This document shows, in pieces, positions 19,857 to 27,562 of a DNA stretch of 33,617 nucleotides. This DNA comes from Actinomycetota bacterium (GTDB lineage Bacteria; Actinomycetota; Actinomycetes; Propionibacteriales; Propionibacteriaceae), in contig JACRAA010000317.1 of NCBI GenBank assembly GCA_016213595.1, positions 1 through 33,617 on the forward strand, in the 5' to 3' direction. Each line of letters begins with the position of its first letter. Positions within the stretch are counted from its first letter, which is position 1. The notes beneath the pieces are model-generated. The model had not been told where the DNA came from. It did no database searches and saw only the letters and a list, made by a program, of their open reading frames with translations. The position numbers were made by a program, and so were the translations under genes.

Positions 19857-20812
19857 AGACCGACTCATCCGACCTCGACGTGGTGGACGAGGACGAGATT
19901 GTGGACGCGGAGATCCTCCCGCTGGAGATCACCAAGCCCGGCCTGTACCAGCTCTCCGACGAGGAGTACTTCGCGGATCCGGTGCCCGGTGGCAGCTTCT
20001 CCCAGTCCGGCTCGAAGATCCTCCTCCAGGAGGGCGGACCGGCCAAGTACGCCTACTCGCTGACGGTGGGCGAGGAGCAGAAGGACGCCTACGACTTCGG
20101 CAAAGCCATGCACTACCGGGTGCTCGGACAGGGCACCCCGTACGTCGTCCTCGACTTCGAGAACCGCATGACGAAGGCCTACAAAGAGCAGGCGGCCGAG
20201 GCTCGGGCCCAGGGCGCCGTGCCGATCCTGCGGAAGCAGGCGGCGCAGATCGACGCCATGTACGAGGCACTGATGCGGCACCCGCAGGCGCGCGAGCACT
20301 TCGAGCGCGAGGGGATCGCCGAGCTCGCCGGCTTCGTCCAGGACAAGGAGACCGGGGTCTGGCTGCGCGGGAAGTTCGACTTCCTGACCGCGATCGGCTC
20401 GATCGACTACAAGACCAGCGACGACGCCTCGCCGCGGACGGTGTTCAGCGCCCAGGCGATCCGCCTCGGCTACCACGTCCAGGACGCCATGTACCGCCGG
20501 CTGCAGCGCGAGCTCGTCGACCCCGAGTGCGACCGCGTCATCTTCGCCGTGCAGGACAAGGACGCCCCGTACCTGGCCGCTGTCGTCGAGCTCGACGAGG
20601 CGTACCGCGCACTGGGGGAGCGTCGCCTGCAGAAGGCCATCCGACTGTTCGCCGAGTGCAAGGCCACGGAGTCGTGGCCCGGATACGGCGACGAGCTGAT
20701 CACGCTCCACCCGCCGGAGTGGGCCATGAAGGAGCTCCGCAACGAAGAGTCCGACGAGGAGCACGAAGCCCGTATCGCCGCCGACATGGCCGAGTTCCGG
20801 TCCCTGCTCTGA
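19853..20812 (+). CDS. RecE-like PD-(D/E)XK exonuclease
   Basis: 319 residues; the GTG at 19853 overlaps the upstream stop, and residues before it do not belong. The N-terminal part (GLYQLSDEEYFADPVPGGSFSQSGSKILLQEGGPAKYAY) is the common opening of phage RecE/Cas4-like nucleases. Nuclease motifs: GKFDFL near 172, then SIDYKT near 182-187 (D-x-K), and a QDAMY (QxxxY) motif near 208. It should resect double-strand ends to 3' tails for the annealase RecT encoded next. The pair is a RecET-type recombination system, likely used for genome circularisation, replication repair or recombination. Confidence 0.88.
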   Translation: MKTDSSDLDVVDEDEIVDAEILPLEITKPGLYQLSDEEYFADPVPGGSFSQSGSKILLQEGGPAKYAYSLTVGEEQKDAYDFGKAMHYRVLGQGTPYVVLDFENRMTKAYKEQAAEARAQGAVPILRKQAAQIDAMYEALMRHPQAREHFEREGIAELAGFVQDKETGVWLRGKFDFLTAIGSIDYKTSDDASPRTVFSAQAIRLGYHVQDAMYRRLQRELVDPECDRVIFAVQDKDAPYLAAVVELDEAYRALGERRLQKAIRLFAECKATESWPGYGDELITLHPPEWAMKELRNEESDEEHEARIAADMAEFRSLL

Positions 20813-20846
20813 CCCGTACGACAACCCGACACAGAAGGAACGACAC

Positions 20847-22088
20847 ATGACCATCGCCAAGCCCGAGAAGCCCACCGCCGGCGGTCTCGTGAAGCAGTAC
20901 GGAACCGACTTCGCCACCGTCCTCCCGACCCACGTCAAGCCCGAGCAGTGGGTACGTCTGGCACAGGGCGCCCTCAAGAAGGGCAAGCGCAACGCCTCCG
21001 GGCAGTTCGAGCTCGAGGAGGCAGCCCTGAACAACCCCGGCGTCTTCCTCGCGGCACTGCTCGACGCCGCCCGGCTCGGCCTGGAGCCCGGCACCGAGCA
21101 GTACTACCTCACGCCCCGGAAGGTGAAGGGGCGTCTGGAGATCCTCGGCATCGTCGGCTACCAGGGACTCGTCGAGCTGATGTACCGGGCCGGCGCCGTC
21201 TCGTCGGTCGTCGCGGAGGTCGTCCGGGTCGGCGACGTCTTCCAATACCAGCCCGGCCGCGACGAGCGTCCCGTGCACGTCATCGACTGGGACGCGGAGG
21301 ACCGGGGGCAGCTCCGCCTCGTGTACGCCTACGCCGTGATGCGCGACGGTGCGACGTCGAAGGTCGTCGTGCTGAACAAGGCCGACATCGCGCGGATCAA
21401 GCTCTCCTCACAGGGCGCGAACAGCGAGTACTCGCCGTGGACGACGAACCCCGCGGCGATGTGGCTCAAGTCGGCCGTGCGCCAGCTCGCGAAGTGGGTG
21501 CCGACGTCGGCCGAGTACCGCCGCGAGCAGCTGCGTGCAGTCGCCGCAGTGCAGGCCGAGGGCACGCTCGCTGCTCAGGTGCAGGACGTTCGCCGCACAC
21601 AGCTGGAGGCGATCGCCGAAGAGCGCGACGTGGAGCCCGGCGAGTATGTCGACGCGATCACGGGCGAGGTCTCGTACGCGGACCCCGACCAGATCGAAGG
21701 CGAGCCCCAGGACGAGCCCGAGCCGCCGGACGTCGAGCAGCAGCAGGCGACGGTCCGCGACCTGAAGGCCGAGCTGCGCCTGCTCAGTGAGGACGCCGCC
21801 CCCGCCCCTCGTGTCGTCGCCCCGAAGCCTCGGACCCCGAAGGCCTCCCGCGAGGACCGTGCTCGGATCATGGCGCTGTTCACCCGTCTCAAGGTGAGTG
21901 AGCGCGACAAGCAGCACACCTACATGGCCGGTCTCGTAGGCCACCCGGTGACCGCCACCGATGACCTCACCCCCGACGAGGCCGCCCTGGTCATCGCCAA
22001 CCTCGAAGGCATGACGGACCCCATCGACGCCGCCGGCGCCATGGACGGCGACTCGATCGACGTCTCCTCAGAGCCCGACGAGGACTGA
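20847..22088 (+). CDS. recT: RecT family single-strand annealing protein
   Basis: 413 residues with GAAGGAA before the ATG. Conserved RecT blocks are visible: NNPGVFLAALLDAARLGLEPG (residues ~66-86), YLTPRKVKGRLEILGIVGYQGLVELMYRAG (~91-120), a region with VYAYAVMRDG, and TNPAAMWLKSAVRQLAKWVPTSAEYR (~199-224). The C-terminal ~170 residues are a Glu/Pro-rich extension with SREDRARIMALFTRLKVSERDKQHTYMAGLVGHPVTATDDLTPDEAALVIANLEGM, a small helical module found in other actinophage RecT homologues. The protein anneals homologous strands and is the partner of the nuclease upstream. Confidence 0.94.
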   Translation: MTIAKPEKPTAGGLVKQYGTDFATVLPTHVKPEQWVRLAQGALKKGKRNASGQFELEEAALNNPGVFLAALLDAARLGLEPGTEQYYLTPRKVKGRLEILGIVGYQGLVELMYRAGAVSSVVAEVVRVGDVFQYQPGRDERPVHVIDWDAEDRGQLRLVYAYAVMRDGATSKVVVLNKADIARIKLSSQGANSEYSPWTTNPAAMWLKSAVRQLAKWVPTSAEYRREQLRAVAAVQAEGTLAAQVQDVRRTQLEAIAEERDVEPGEYVDAITGEVSYADPDQIEGEPQDEPEPPDVEQQQATVRDLKAELRLLSEDAAPAPRVVAPKPRTPKASREDRARIMALFTRLKVSERDKQHTYMAGLVGHPVTATDDLTPDEAALVIANLEGMTDPIDAAGAMDGDSIDVSSEPDED

Positions 22089-22102
22089 CCTCCCCCCAAG
22101 CA

Positions 22103-22204
22103 GCCGGGCCCGTCGACGCGGGGAAAGCACCGAACGCCAGAGCGGTGGCGTCCGGGCCCGGCCCCCTACTTCCTGATTCCGCCCCTCATTCGAGGGGGCG
22201 TTTC
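22103..22204 (+). terminator. Structured intergenic element and terminator after recT
   Basis: The 145-base gap after recT has a long-range stem GCCGGGCCC/GGGCCCGGC (22103-22111 with 22154-22162) enclosing ACGCC/GGCGT (22134-22151), then a classic terminator at 22180-22200 (CGCCCCTC/GAGGGGGCG, ATTC loop) followed by TTTC. The last part resembles the terminator before the capsid gene (33243), sharing CGAGGGGxCGTTTCAC. Transcription beyond it needs read-through or another promoter. Confidence 0.75.
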
Positions 22205-22233
22205 ACGCAACCCATCGAGAGAGAAGACAGTCC

Positions 22234-22650
22234 ATGCCCGGAACCATCAGCCTCAGCGGCCAGCTCCCCAACGATGCCCAGCACAACGGCCTGCTCGGAT
22301 GGGAGGAGCAGCTCGCCGACAAGGGCAAGGATGCTCGCCTGTTCTGCCTCGTCGTGCTCGACGTCCCCACGATCAAGATCCACACCGACGACGGCACCGA
22401 GATGCCGATCGTGCGGCTGCGCCACATCGAGCCTGTCGGCTGGCTCGAGGACGCCCCTCAGGACCTGGTCGCCACCATGACCCGGCTCGGCGTCGAGCGG
22501 TCCGGCGGGGAGCCGCTGCCGGGTGTCGACGGCGGCGAGGCCGAGGTGTACGTGACCGGGCCCGAGGACGACCCGAAGCGCTCCGAGAAGCTGAAGCGGG
22601 CACACCTCACGCCGGTGCAGTCGCCGTTCGCTGAGACGGCGGTCGAGTGA
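22234..22650 (+). CDS. Conserved early protein next to recT, unknown
   Basis: 138 residues, ATG with GAGAGAAGA upstream. Contains FCLVVLDVPTIKIHTDDGTEMPIVRLRHIEPVG and an acidic loop, then KRAHLTPVQSPF. Similar proteins occur beside recT genes of actinophages but have no assigned function. The sequence looks like a small beta barrel with an acidic tail, perhaps a single-strand DNA-related accessory. The stop shares its A with the next ATG. Confidence 0.7.
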   Translation: MPGTISLSGQLPNDAQHNGLLGWEEQLADKGKDARLFCLVVLDVPTIKIHTDDGTEMPIVRLRHIEPVGWLEDAPQDLVATMTRLGVERSGGEPLPGVDGGEAEVYVTGPEDDPKRSEKLKRAHLTPVQSPFAETAVE

Positions 22651-23120
22651 TGGCCGACAACGACAGCACCTTCCTCTGCCCGCGCCGAGACGAAGTCCTG
22701 AATCCAGATGGCCCCTTCAAGGTCCCGAACCACGACGAGTGGCACGGCAAGGATCCCCGGCGTACGTGCTCGTGGTGCGGCTCGATGCACCCCGACGACT
22801 TCCTCGCGGCGATTCGCGCGGGGGTGACGGTCGGCCCGACCGACAAGAGCTACAAGGCCTACGTCGAAGAGACGCTCAACGACCCTGACCGCGTCGCGCT
22901 GGGGGAGCGGTACAAGGCCCAGGGGTTCACGCGAGAGCACGCCACCGACCTCGCGAAGCACGCGTCCGGCGCCCATATCGGGAAGTTCTACTACCGGCAT
23001 CTGAGCGAGGAGCAGCAGGGCGAGTTCATCGGGCTGCTCAACGCGAAGGCGGTCCACGTCGGATACCCGGGCCACTTCTACGTGCTGCCGTTCTTCGTCA
23101 AGGTGAAGGCGGCCGAGTGA
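22650..23120 (+). CDS. Hypothetical early protein with CxxC
   Basis: 156 residues from the ATG at 22650; the GTG three bases earlier is a less likely start because the A of the upstream TGA is the A of this ATG. It has CPRRDEVLNPDGPF near the start and TCSWCGSMHPDDF at ~39-51, which could bind a metal with the first Cys. The second half has a helical and aromatic stretch (GKFYYRHLSEEQQGEFIGLLNAK). Function unknown. Confidence 0.7.
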   Translation: MADNDSTFLCPRRDEVLNPDGPFKVPNHDEWHGKDPRRTCSWCGSMHPDDFLAAIRAGVTVGPTDKSYKAYVEETLNDPDRVALGERYKAQGFTREHATDLAKHASGAHIGKFYYRHLSEEQQGEFIGLLNAKAVHVGYPGHFYVLPFFVKVKAAE

Positions 23121-23530
23121 TGAACCTCTCCGAGATCAAGGCGCGCCTGGCCGAGGTGACCCCCGGACACTGGGAGGCGTCTCGTACGGCTGACACTGAG
23201 GAGACCTCTCTCCAGTGGCTCAAGGCGTGCCTGGTCGCGCCCAACCTGCCCGCCAAGAACATGCTCTACGTCATCTGGGCAACCGAGCAGCCCGGCGTCA
23301 TCATCCCGGCCGTGACGGGCGACGGCCCAACGTCTGCTCAGAACGCCGAGTTCATCGCACACGCACCCGAAGACATCACGGCCATGGTCACCGCGATCGA
23401 GCGCGCCATCTTCGAGCTCGACCGCATCCCGGAGTACGCCTACCAGGGCCACACACCGACGTGCCAGGGCGAGCCCGGCTGCGCGCTCTGCCGGGCGCTG
23501 GACGTTCTCCGCAACGGATACGCCGGCTGA
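23120..23530 (+). CDS. Ead/Ea22-like protein
   Basis: 136 residues from the ATG at 23120, overlapping the preceding stop. The start LSEIKARLAEVTPGHWEASRTAD and NAEFIAHAPEDITAMVTAIERAIFEL are typical of the Ead/Ea22-like proteins, which have no defined biochemical role. The C-terminus has a Cys cluster, TCQGEPGCALCRALD. The family is often in phage early regions beside replication or recombination genes. Confidence 0.72.
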   Translation: MNLSEIKARLAEVTPGHWEASRTADTEETSLQWLKACLVAPNLPAKNMLYVIWATEQPGVIIPAVTGDGPTSAQNAEFIAHAPEDITAMVTAIERAIFELDRIPEYAYQGHTPTCQGEPGCALCRALDVLRNGYAG

Positions 23531-23532
23531 CC

Positions 23533-24027
23533 GTGCCCGTGATCCTCAAGGTGAGAGGCCTCCCCGTCCCGCAGGGCTCGATGACCTGCGTGGGCGCGGG
23601 GGTCACGATCCGCCCCGGCATGAAGCCGAAGGCGAACCACAACGTGCAGCCCTCCAACAAGGAGGCGCTGTACGCGTGGCGCAACCAGATCGCGGCCGCG
23701 TGCAGGGTCGCCAAGGCCAAGTACCCGAGCATCGGCTGGATCGGCCACGACCCCGTCGCGGTGACCTGCACGTTCACCTTGGAGCGACCCATGACCGTCA
23801 CGCGTGACTGGCCGTCGGTTCCGCCGGACCTCGACAAGCTCGCTCGCGCCATCCTCGACGGGCTCACGGCGGGGGAGATCTGGAACGACGACGGCCAGTG
23901 CGTGGTGCTGAACCTGGTCAAGGCCTACCCCGACACCGCGCCGTTCTGTCCCTTCCCAGAGGACGTGCTCGACGTCCCCGGCGTGACGATCCGCCTCTCG
24001 GACGTCGACGCCAACCGCCTCATCTGA
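23533..24027 (+). CDS. rusA: RusA-like Holliday junction resolvase
   Basis: 164 residues from the GTG at 23533. Typical RusA features are present: the N-terminal strand ILKVRGLPVPQGSMTCVG, strand VAVTCTFTLERP near residue 80, and the conserved acidic region PPDLDKLARAILDGLTAGEIWNDDGQCVVLNLVKAYP with Asp in DLD, LDGL and NDD as the metal ligands and the Lys of LVKAYP. It resolves recombination or replication intermediates before packaging. It is near the RecET genes and ParB-like gene. Confidence 0.92.
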   Translation: MPVILKVRGLPVPQGSMTCVGAGVTIRPGMKPKANHNVQPSNKEALYAWRNQIAAACRVAKAKYPSIGWIGHDPVAVTCTFTLERPMTVTRDWPSVPPDLDKLARAILDGLTAGEIWNDDGQCVVLNLVKAYPDTAPFCPFPEDVLDVPGVTIRLSDVDANRLI

Positions 24028-24050
24028 ACCGCCCGACCACAAGGAGCATC

Positions 24051-24593
24051 ATGACCACCATCCACGAGCTGTCGGTCGACCGGCTCGACCCGCACCCGCA
24101 CAACCCCCGGCGTGACCTCGGCGACCTGGCCGACCTGGTCAAGTCCATCAAGGTCCAGGGCATCCGGCAGAACCTCCTCGTGACCTCGACGGGGGAGTAC
24201 TCCGACAGCGGGCCGGGACTCGTGACCGCCCGCTACCGCGTCGTCATCGGGCACCGTCGCCTGGCGGCCGCGAAGCTCGCGAAGCTGTCGTGTGTCCCGT
24301 GCGTCATCGAGTTCAACATGACCGACGCCGACCAGCTGGAGCTCATGCTCCTGGAGAACATCCAGCGCACCGACCTGACCCTCATCGAGGAGGCCGAGGG
24401 GTACCAGGGGCTGCTCGACCTCGGGCTGAGCGAGGCGACGATCGCGAAGAACGTCGGCCGCTCAGTCAAGGTCGTGCACGGCCGGCTGGCTCTGCTCGCC
24501 CTCCCGGAGACGGCACGCGAGCGGATCCACAACGGGCAGGGCTCGCTCGCGGCCGCCGTGGCGCTCGAGGCCTTCGAGGACGACCCGGAGTAG
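24051..24593 (+). CDS. ParB-like nuclease/DNA-binding protein, truncated by in-frame TAG
   Basis: 180 residues, with AAGGAG before the ATG. ParB N-terminal fold is clear: VDRLDPHPHNPRRDLGDLADLVKSIKVQGI, RYRVVIGHRRLAAAKLAK (the nucleotide-binding box) and LMLLENIQRTDLTLIEEAEGYQGLLD, then a KorB-type HTH (GLSEATIAKNVGRSVKVVHGRLALLALP). The protein ends at a TAG after FEDDPE, exactly where related proteins carry on. The same frame stays open beyond the TAG to 25370. The short form retains ParB and HTH domains and could still bind DNA; see next entry. Confidence 0.88.
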   Translation: MTTIHELSVDRLDPHPHNPRRDLGDLADLVKSIKVQGIRQNLLVTSTGEYSDSGPGLVTARYRVVIGHRRLAAAKLAKLSCVPCVIEFNMTDADQLELMLLENIQRTDLTLIEEAEGYQGLLDLGLSEATIAKNVGRSVKVVHGRLALLALPETARERIHNGQGSLAAAVALEAFEDDPE

Positions 24594-25370
24594 CAGGCGC
24601 AGCTCGCGGCTTTACTCGGGACCCCGAACTATGCGCAGGCGATTCAGACCGCCAAGGACCGCAGGAAGCGACTGGCGGCAGTCCAGCCCATCGTCGACCG
24701 GCTCATCGAGCGTGGGGCCGTCCGGCATGTGCGCGGCGACGGAGCGGACGACGTGGACCGTCGCTACGGCGGCCAGGCGTCGACGGTGGGGGAGGCCGAC
24801 AGGCTCGACATGCCCGAGGGCACGACGTACGAGACGAGCAGCTGGGGCACGAGCGTCAGCATCTTCGTGCCGATCCCGTCGACGCCCGAGGAGAGGGCCG
24901 CCGAAGCCGCCGAGCGTGAGGCCGCCGATGAGAGGTGGGCCGCTGTGCGTGACGCTCGCGACAAGGCGCGCGCCGAGGGCGAGGCCGCGTACGCCGTACG
25001 GGACCAGTGGGTGAAGGAGTTCACGGGGCGGGCCAAGCCGACCGCGAAGGAGACGACTGCCATCGCCGCCGGCGTCGCCTCCCTGGCGCTGGTCAGCCAC
25101 CTGCAGTACACGACCGTGGGCGGCTGGCTCGGCCTCGAGGGCATGGACTGCTGGGACCCGGGGAAGTGCCAGAAGAAGGCGGCCAAGTGGCAGGCCGGCA
25201 AGGCGCCGGCGATTGTCCTGATCCTGTGGCTTCACCTCACGATGGGCAGGGACCTCACCACGGCTCACGCGGCCGCGTACGACGCCTTCCAGGTCTGCGG
25301 CTACGTCCCGTCTGACTTCGAGATGGCGGCGGTGTACGGCGCGCCCGAGGGCGGGGGCGCCGACGAGTAG
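24594..25370 (+). pseudogene. In-frame continuation of the ParB-like gene beyond the TAG
   Basis: After TAG (24591-24593) the frame is open for 258 further codons. The sequence is protein-like: AALLGTPNYAQAIQTAKDRRKRLAAVQPIVDRLIERG continues the helical style of ParB C-termini, then a Glu/Ala-rich coiled part, and a domain with MDCWDPGKCQ and LWLHLTMGRDLTTAHAAAYDAFQVCGY. Full length would be 439 residues, a usual length for phage ParB-like proteins. Possible explanations are a nonsense mutation, read-through, a sequencing error, or re-initiation (GTG at 24729, ATG at 24810, neither with a good ribosome-binding site). It includes a rare TTA leucine codon soon after the TAG. Confidence 0.75.
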
Positions 25371-25412
25371 GGATCGCCCGCACCTCCCCACTCAACCCTC
25401 GAAGGACCCGCC

Positions 25413-25682
25413 ATGCACGACTTCCCGATCACCCCCGGCCAGGCGATCGCCATCGCCGCCATCCTCGACGCCAGCAAGCCCCACCTCCCGCACTGGACGG
25501 GCTGGGCGGAGCGGCTCCGGCGCTGGGGCGAGGCCAACCTCGCGAGTGACATCGGCCCGAATGATATTCACGCGGATGTCACCCCGGCGGGCGGAGGCGG
25601 CAGCCCGATCGTCGTGAATATCGCGCCCGCCGCCCCTCAGGTGATCATCGTCAGGCGCCCACGGATCGATGGCTACCGATGA
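25413..25682 (+). CDS. Small early protein, unknown
   Basis: 89 residues; GAAGGA lies 9 bases before the ATG. The N-terminal part is helical and aromatic (QAIAIAAILDASKPHLPHWTGWAERLRRWGE), the C-terminal part is glycine-rich then has hydrophobic IVVNIAPAAPQVIIVRRPR. No family recognised. The stop overlaps the ATG of the next gene. Confidence 0.68.
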   Translation: MHDFPITPGQAIAIAAILDASKPHLPHWTGWAERLRRWGEANLASDIGPNDIHADVTPAGGGGSPIVVNIAPAAPQVIIVRRPRIDGYR

Positions 25683-26707
25683 GCACGACCTGCGTGACCT
25701 GCCAGCAGCCCAAGAAGATCCTCGCGCGCGGGATGTGCTCCGCCTGCTATCAGAAGGCGCGCGCGCGGGGACTTCCCGCCCTGCAGCGGACGCGGCCGTA
25801 CGGACCGGAGCGCCCCTGCACGCATCAGACGAGCCACCCTCACGGGGCGCGGGCTCGTTACGTCCTCGACCGCTGCCGGTGCGAGAAGTGCACCGCCTCG
25901 ACCCGGACCTACGAGAACGAGCGGGAGCGTCGCAGGGCGATCGAGAAGTGGCATGCGAACACATCCGCACTCGTCCCCGGCGACACGGTCCGCGCGCATC
26001 TGCGCGAGCTCATGGATGCCGGCATGGGATGGAAGCGGATCGCGGCCGCGGCCGGCGTCGGATGCTCCACCGTCTACCCGATCCTGTACGGCAAGCACCT
26101 GTCCAACCCTGCACACCCTGACCATCGTCCGCCCCGCAAGCAGGTACGTCGCGAGGTCGCGGAGAAGCTCCTCGCCGTCCGCTACATGCCGGCCGGGGGG
26201 ACGCTCATCGAGAGCACCGGAGCCCGGCGCAGGCTCCAGGCGCTCGTCGCTATTGGCTGGAGTCAGACCCGGCTCGCCGCCGTCCTCGGGATGGAGCTCG
26301 CGAACCTCAACACGCTGATCCTCGGCCGCGGGCAGCGCATGGTCACACAGAAGACCGCCGACGCGGTCAGGGCCCTATACGACCGCTGCTGGCTCGCCCC
26401 GCCGATCCCCGCGAACCGGTTCGAGCAGTCCGGCATCACGAGGGCGCGTCACGTCGCCCAGGACCACGACTGGGCGCCCCCGCTGGCCTGGGACGATGAC
26501 GAGATTGACGATCCTGACGCGAGGCCACAAGGACTCCCTGGGGCCACTCCAGCTCTGTCCGTGACCGAGCAGGTCGTCGAGCTCCTGGAGATCGGCTACA
26601 GCGTCACAGAGATCCCGTCGCGGGTCGGGCGCGCGTCGCTCGCTGACGTGCTCGGGTGCATCCGCGATCGCGAGCTCAAGGCTGAACTGACGAGGCGGGC
26701 ATCGTGA
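25679..26707 (+). CDS. HTH DNA-binding protein with N-terminal zinc ribbons
   Basis: 342 residues; ATGA overlap at the start. Residues ~5-24 have TCVTCQQPKKILARGMCSACYQKAR (C-x2-C...C-x2-C), and ~66-70 add CRCEKC, likely a second metal site. An HTH lies near 114-140 (MGWKRIAAAAGVGCSTVYPILYG), another near 188-210 (ALVAIGWSQTRLAAVLGMELANLNTLILGR), and a third near 298-325. Such tandem HTH proteins occur widely in actinophages and actinobacteria; their targets are unknown. A regulatory role in the early region is plausible. Confidence 0.8.
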   Translation: MSTTCVTCQQPKKILARGMCSACYQKARARGLPALQRTRPYGPERPCTHQTSHPHGARARYVLDRCRCEKCTASTRTYENERERRRAIEKWHANTSALVPGDTVRAHLRELMDAGMGWKRIAAAAGVGCSTVYPILYGKHLSNPAHPDHRPPRKQVRREVAEKLLAVRYMPAGGTLIESTGARRRLQALVAIGWSQTRLAAVLGMELANLNTLILGRGQRMVTQKTADAVRALYDRCWLAPPIPANRFEQSGITRARHVAQDHDWAPPLAWDDDEIDDPDARPQGLPGATPALSVTEQVVELLEIGYSVTEIPSRVGRASLADVLGCIRDRELKAELTRRAS

Positions 26708-26919
26708 CGCTCTCACGCGCCGACACGGCCCGCAGATCCGCGCACGTCGTCACCGAGGGCCGCTACATGCGCAACTCGTGGTCCGGGACGATCCTCGCCA
26801 CGTGCGTGCTCTGGGACGTCCTCCACGGCGAGCCGGGGCGTTGTGACGAGTGCCTGTGGATCGTGCGCGAGTGGGGTCACAACCCGGACTGCCCGAGACG
26901 ATCGAAGAGGCAGGCCTGA
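26704..26919 (+). CDS. Small protein with Cys pair, unknown
   Basis: 71 residues; GTGA overlap with the HTH gene and TGATG overlap with the following one. It contains CDECLWIVREWGHNPDCP, so C-x2-C plus a later C/H may bind zinc. The rest is basic and Ser/Arg-rich. Coupling on both sides supports it as a real gene, but no function can be named. Confidence 0.65.
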   Translation: MTLSRADTARRSAHVVTEGRYMRNSWSGTILATCVLWDVLHGEPGRCDECLWIVREWGHNPDCPRRSKRQA

Positions 26920-27287
26920 TGGGCGCTCGACTCGCGCAGTACGCCCTCGGGCCGTGGTGGTCACACCTCGACCCGGCGCCGCGGTGCCTGCTCGCCTACA
27001 TGGCGTCCGTCACCTACGACTTGCCCACCAAGGGGCTGCCCGCCGGACGATTCTTCCAGGGGCGCCCGTCGCTTGTTCTGAACTACACCGGGATCGATGA
27101 GAAAGACCCTCGCTATGACGCTGCAGAAAGGCGCGTGAGGCGTTACATATCGACCCTTGTTGAGGCTGGCGCTATTCGCATTGTCAAGCCCGGATATCGC
27201 GGCCAGCACGCAGAGTACGAGCTTCTTGTCGACCCCATGAGGACCGGCCAGGACCTGCTACCGATGGAGACAGGAGACCCGTCATGA
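26919..27287 (+). CDS. Winged-helix protein, probable replication initiator
   Basis: 122 residues from the ATG sharing its A with the upstream TGA. The sequence LAYMASVTYDLPTKGLPAGRFFQGRPSLVLNYTGIDEKDP and AERRVRRYISTLVEAGAIRIVKPGYRGQHAEYELLVDP is the winged-helix pattern of phage replication initiation or DnaD/O-like N-terminal domains: a short helix, HTH, then a beta wing. Directly downstream is a set of iterons, which suits an initiator gene. The coding sequence ends with ATGA overlap to the next frame, possibly a split of what is one protein in relatives. Confidence 0.72.
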   Translation: MGARLAQYALGPWWSHLDPAPRCLLAYMASVTYDLPTKGLPAGRFFQGRPSLVLNYTGIDEKDPRYDAAERRVRRYISTLVEAGAIRIVKPGYRGQHAEYELLVDPMRTGQDLLPMETGDPS

Positions 27288-27562
27288 CCCTTCCAGAGCC
27301 TGGCGCAGGGGAGCAGATGGCGGACGCGACGACCCGAGAAAGGGGGGCCGAGAGTGACCGGAAAAGGGGGGCCGAGAGTGTCCTCCTTTCGGAGGCGAAA
27401 GGGGGGCCGAGAGTGACCAAAAGGGGGGCCGAGAGTGTCCCCCCTAGGAACAACTTAGGAGGAAGAACACCTTCTAGGAGCAACGATGAGGAACCAGATC
27501 GAGTGAGCGCGGAAGGTGACCTAGGCGCGCGCGAGGTCTCGACGACCGGGGGCGACCTGTGA
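27284..27562 (+). CDS. Low-complexity protein encoded across origin iterons
   Basis: 92 residues, with ATGA and GTGA overlaps to both neighbours. Within it the iterons give a recurring RGAES motif (ERGAESD, KRGAESV). It is highly charged, Gly/Arg/Glu/Ser-rich and without a predicted fold. In other actinophages the C-terminal part of the initiator gene overlaps origin iterons; this could be the equivalent in a separate frame. It may be translated mostly to keep ribosomes coupled. The DNA seems more constrained than the protein. Confidence 0.6.
   Translation: MTLPEPGAGEQMADATTRERGAESDRKRGAESVLLSEAKGGPRVTKRGAESVPPRNNLGGRTPSRSNDEEPDRVSAEGDLGAREVSTTGGDL
27339..27437 (+). repeat. Four perfect 18-bp iterons, likely replication origin
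   Basis: AAAGGGGGGCCGAGAGTG occurs without mismatch at 27339-27356, 27363-27380, 27398-27415 and 27420-27437. Between the second and third copies is a small hairpin (CCTCC-TTTC-GGAGG, 27382-27395). The 50 bases after the last iteron (27440-27490) are unusually AT-rich for this genome and could be the unwinding region. The winged-helix gene just upstream is the likely iteron-binding protein. Origin function is inferred. Confidence 0.75.

Noticed and set aside
27339-27437. Iterons as a small CRISPR array
   Set aside because: Spacing is 4-17 bases and irregular, and no cas genes are present. Direct repeats next to a winged-helix gene fit an origin better.
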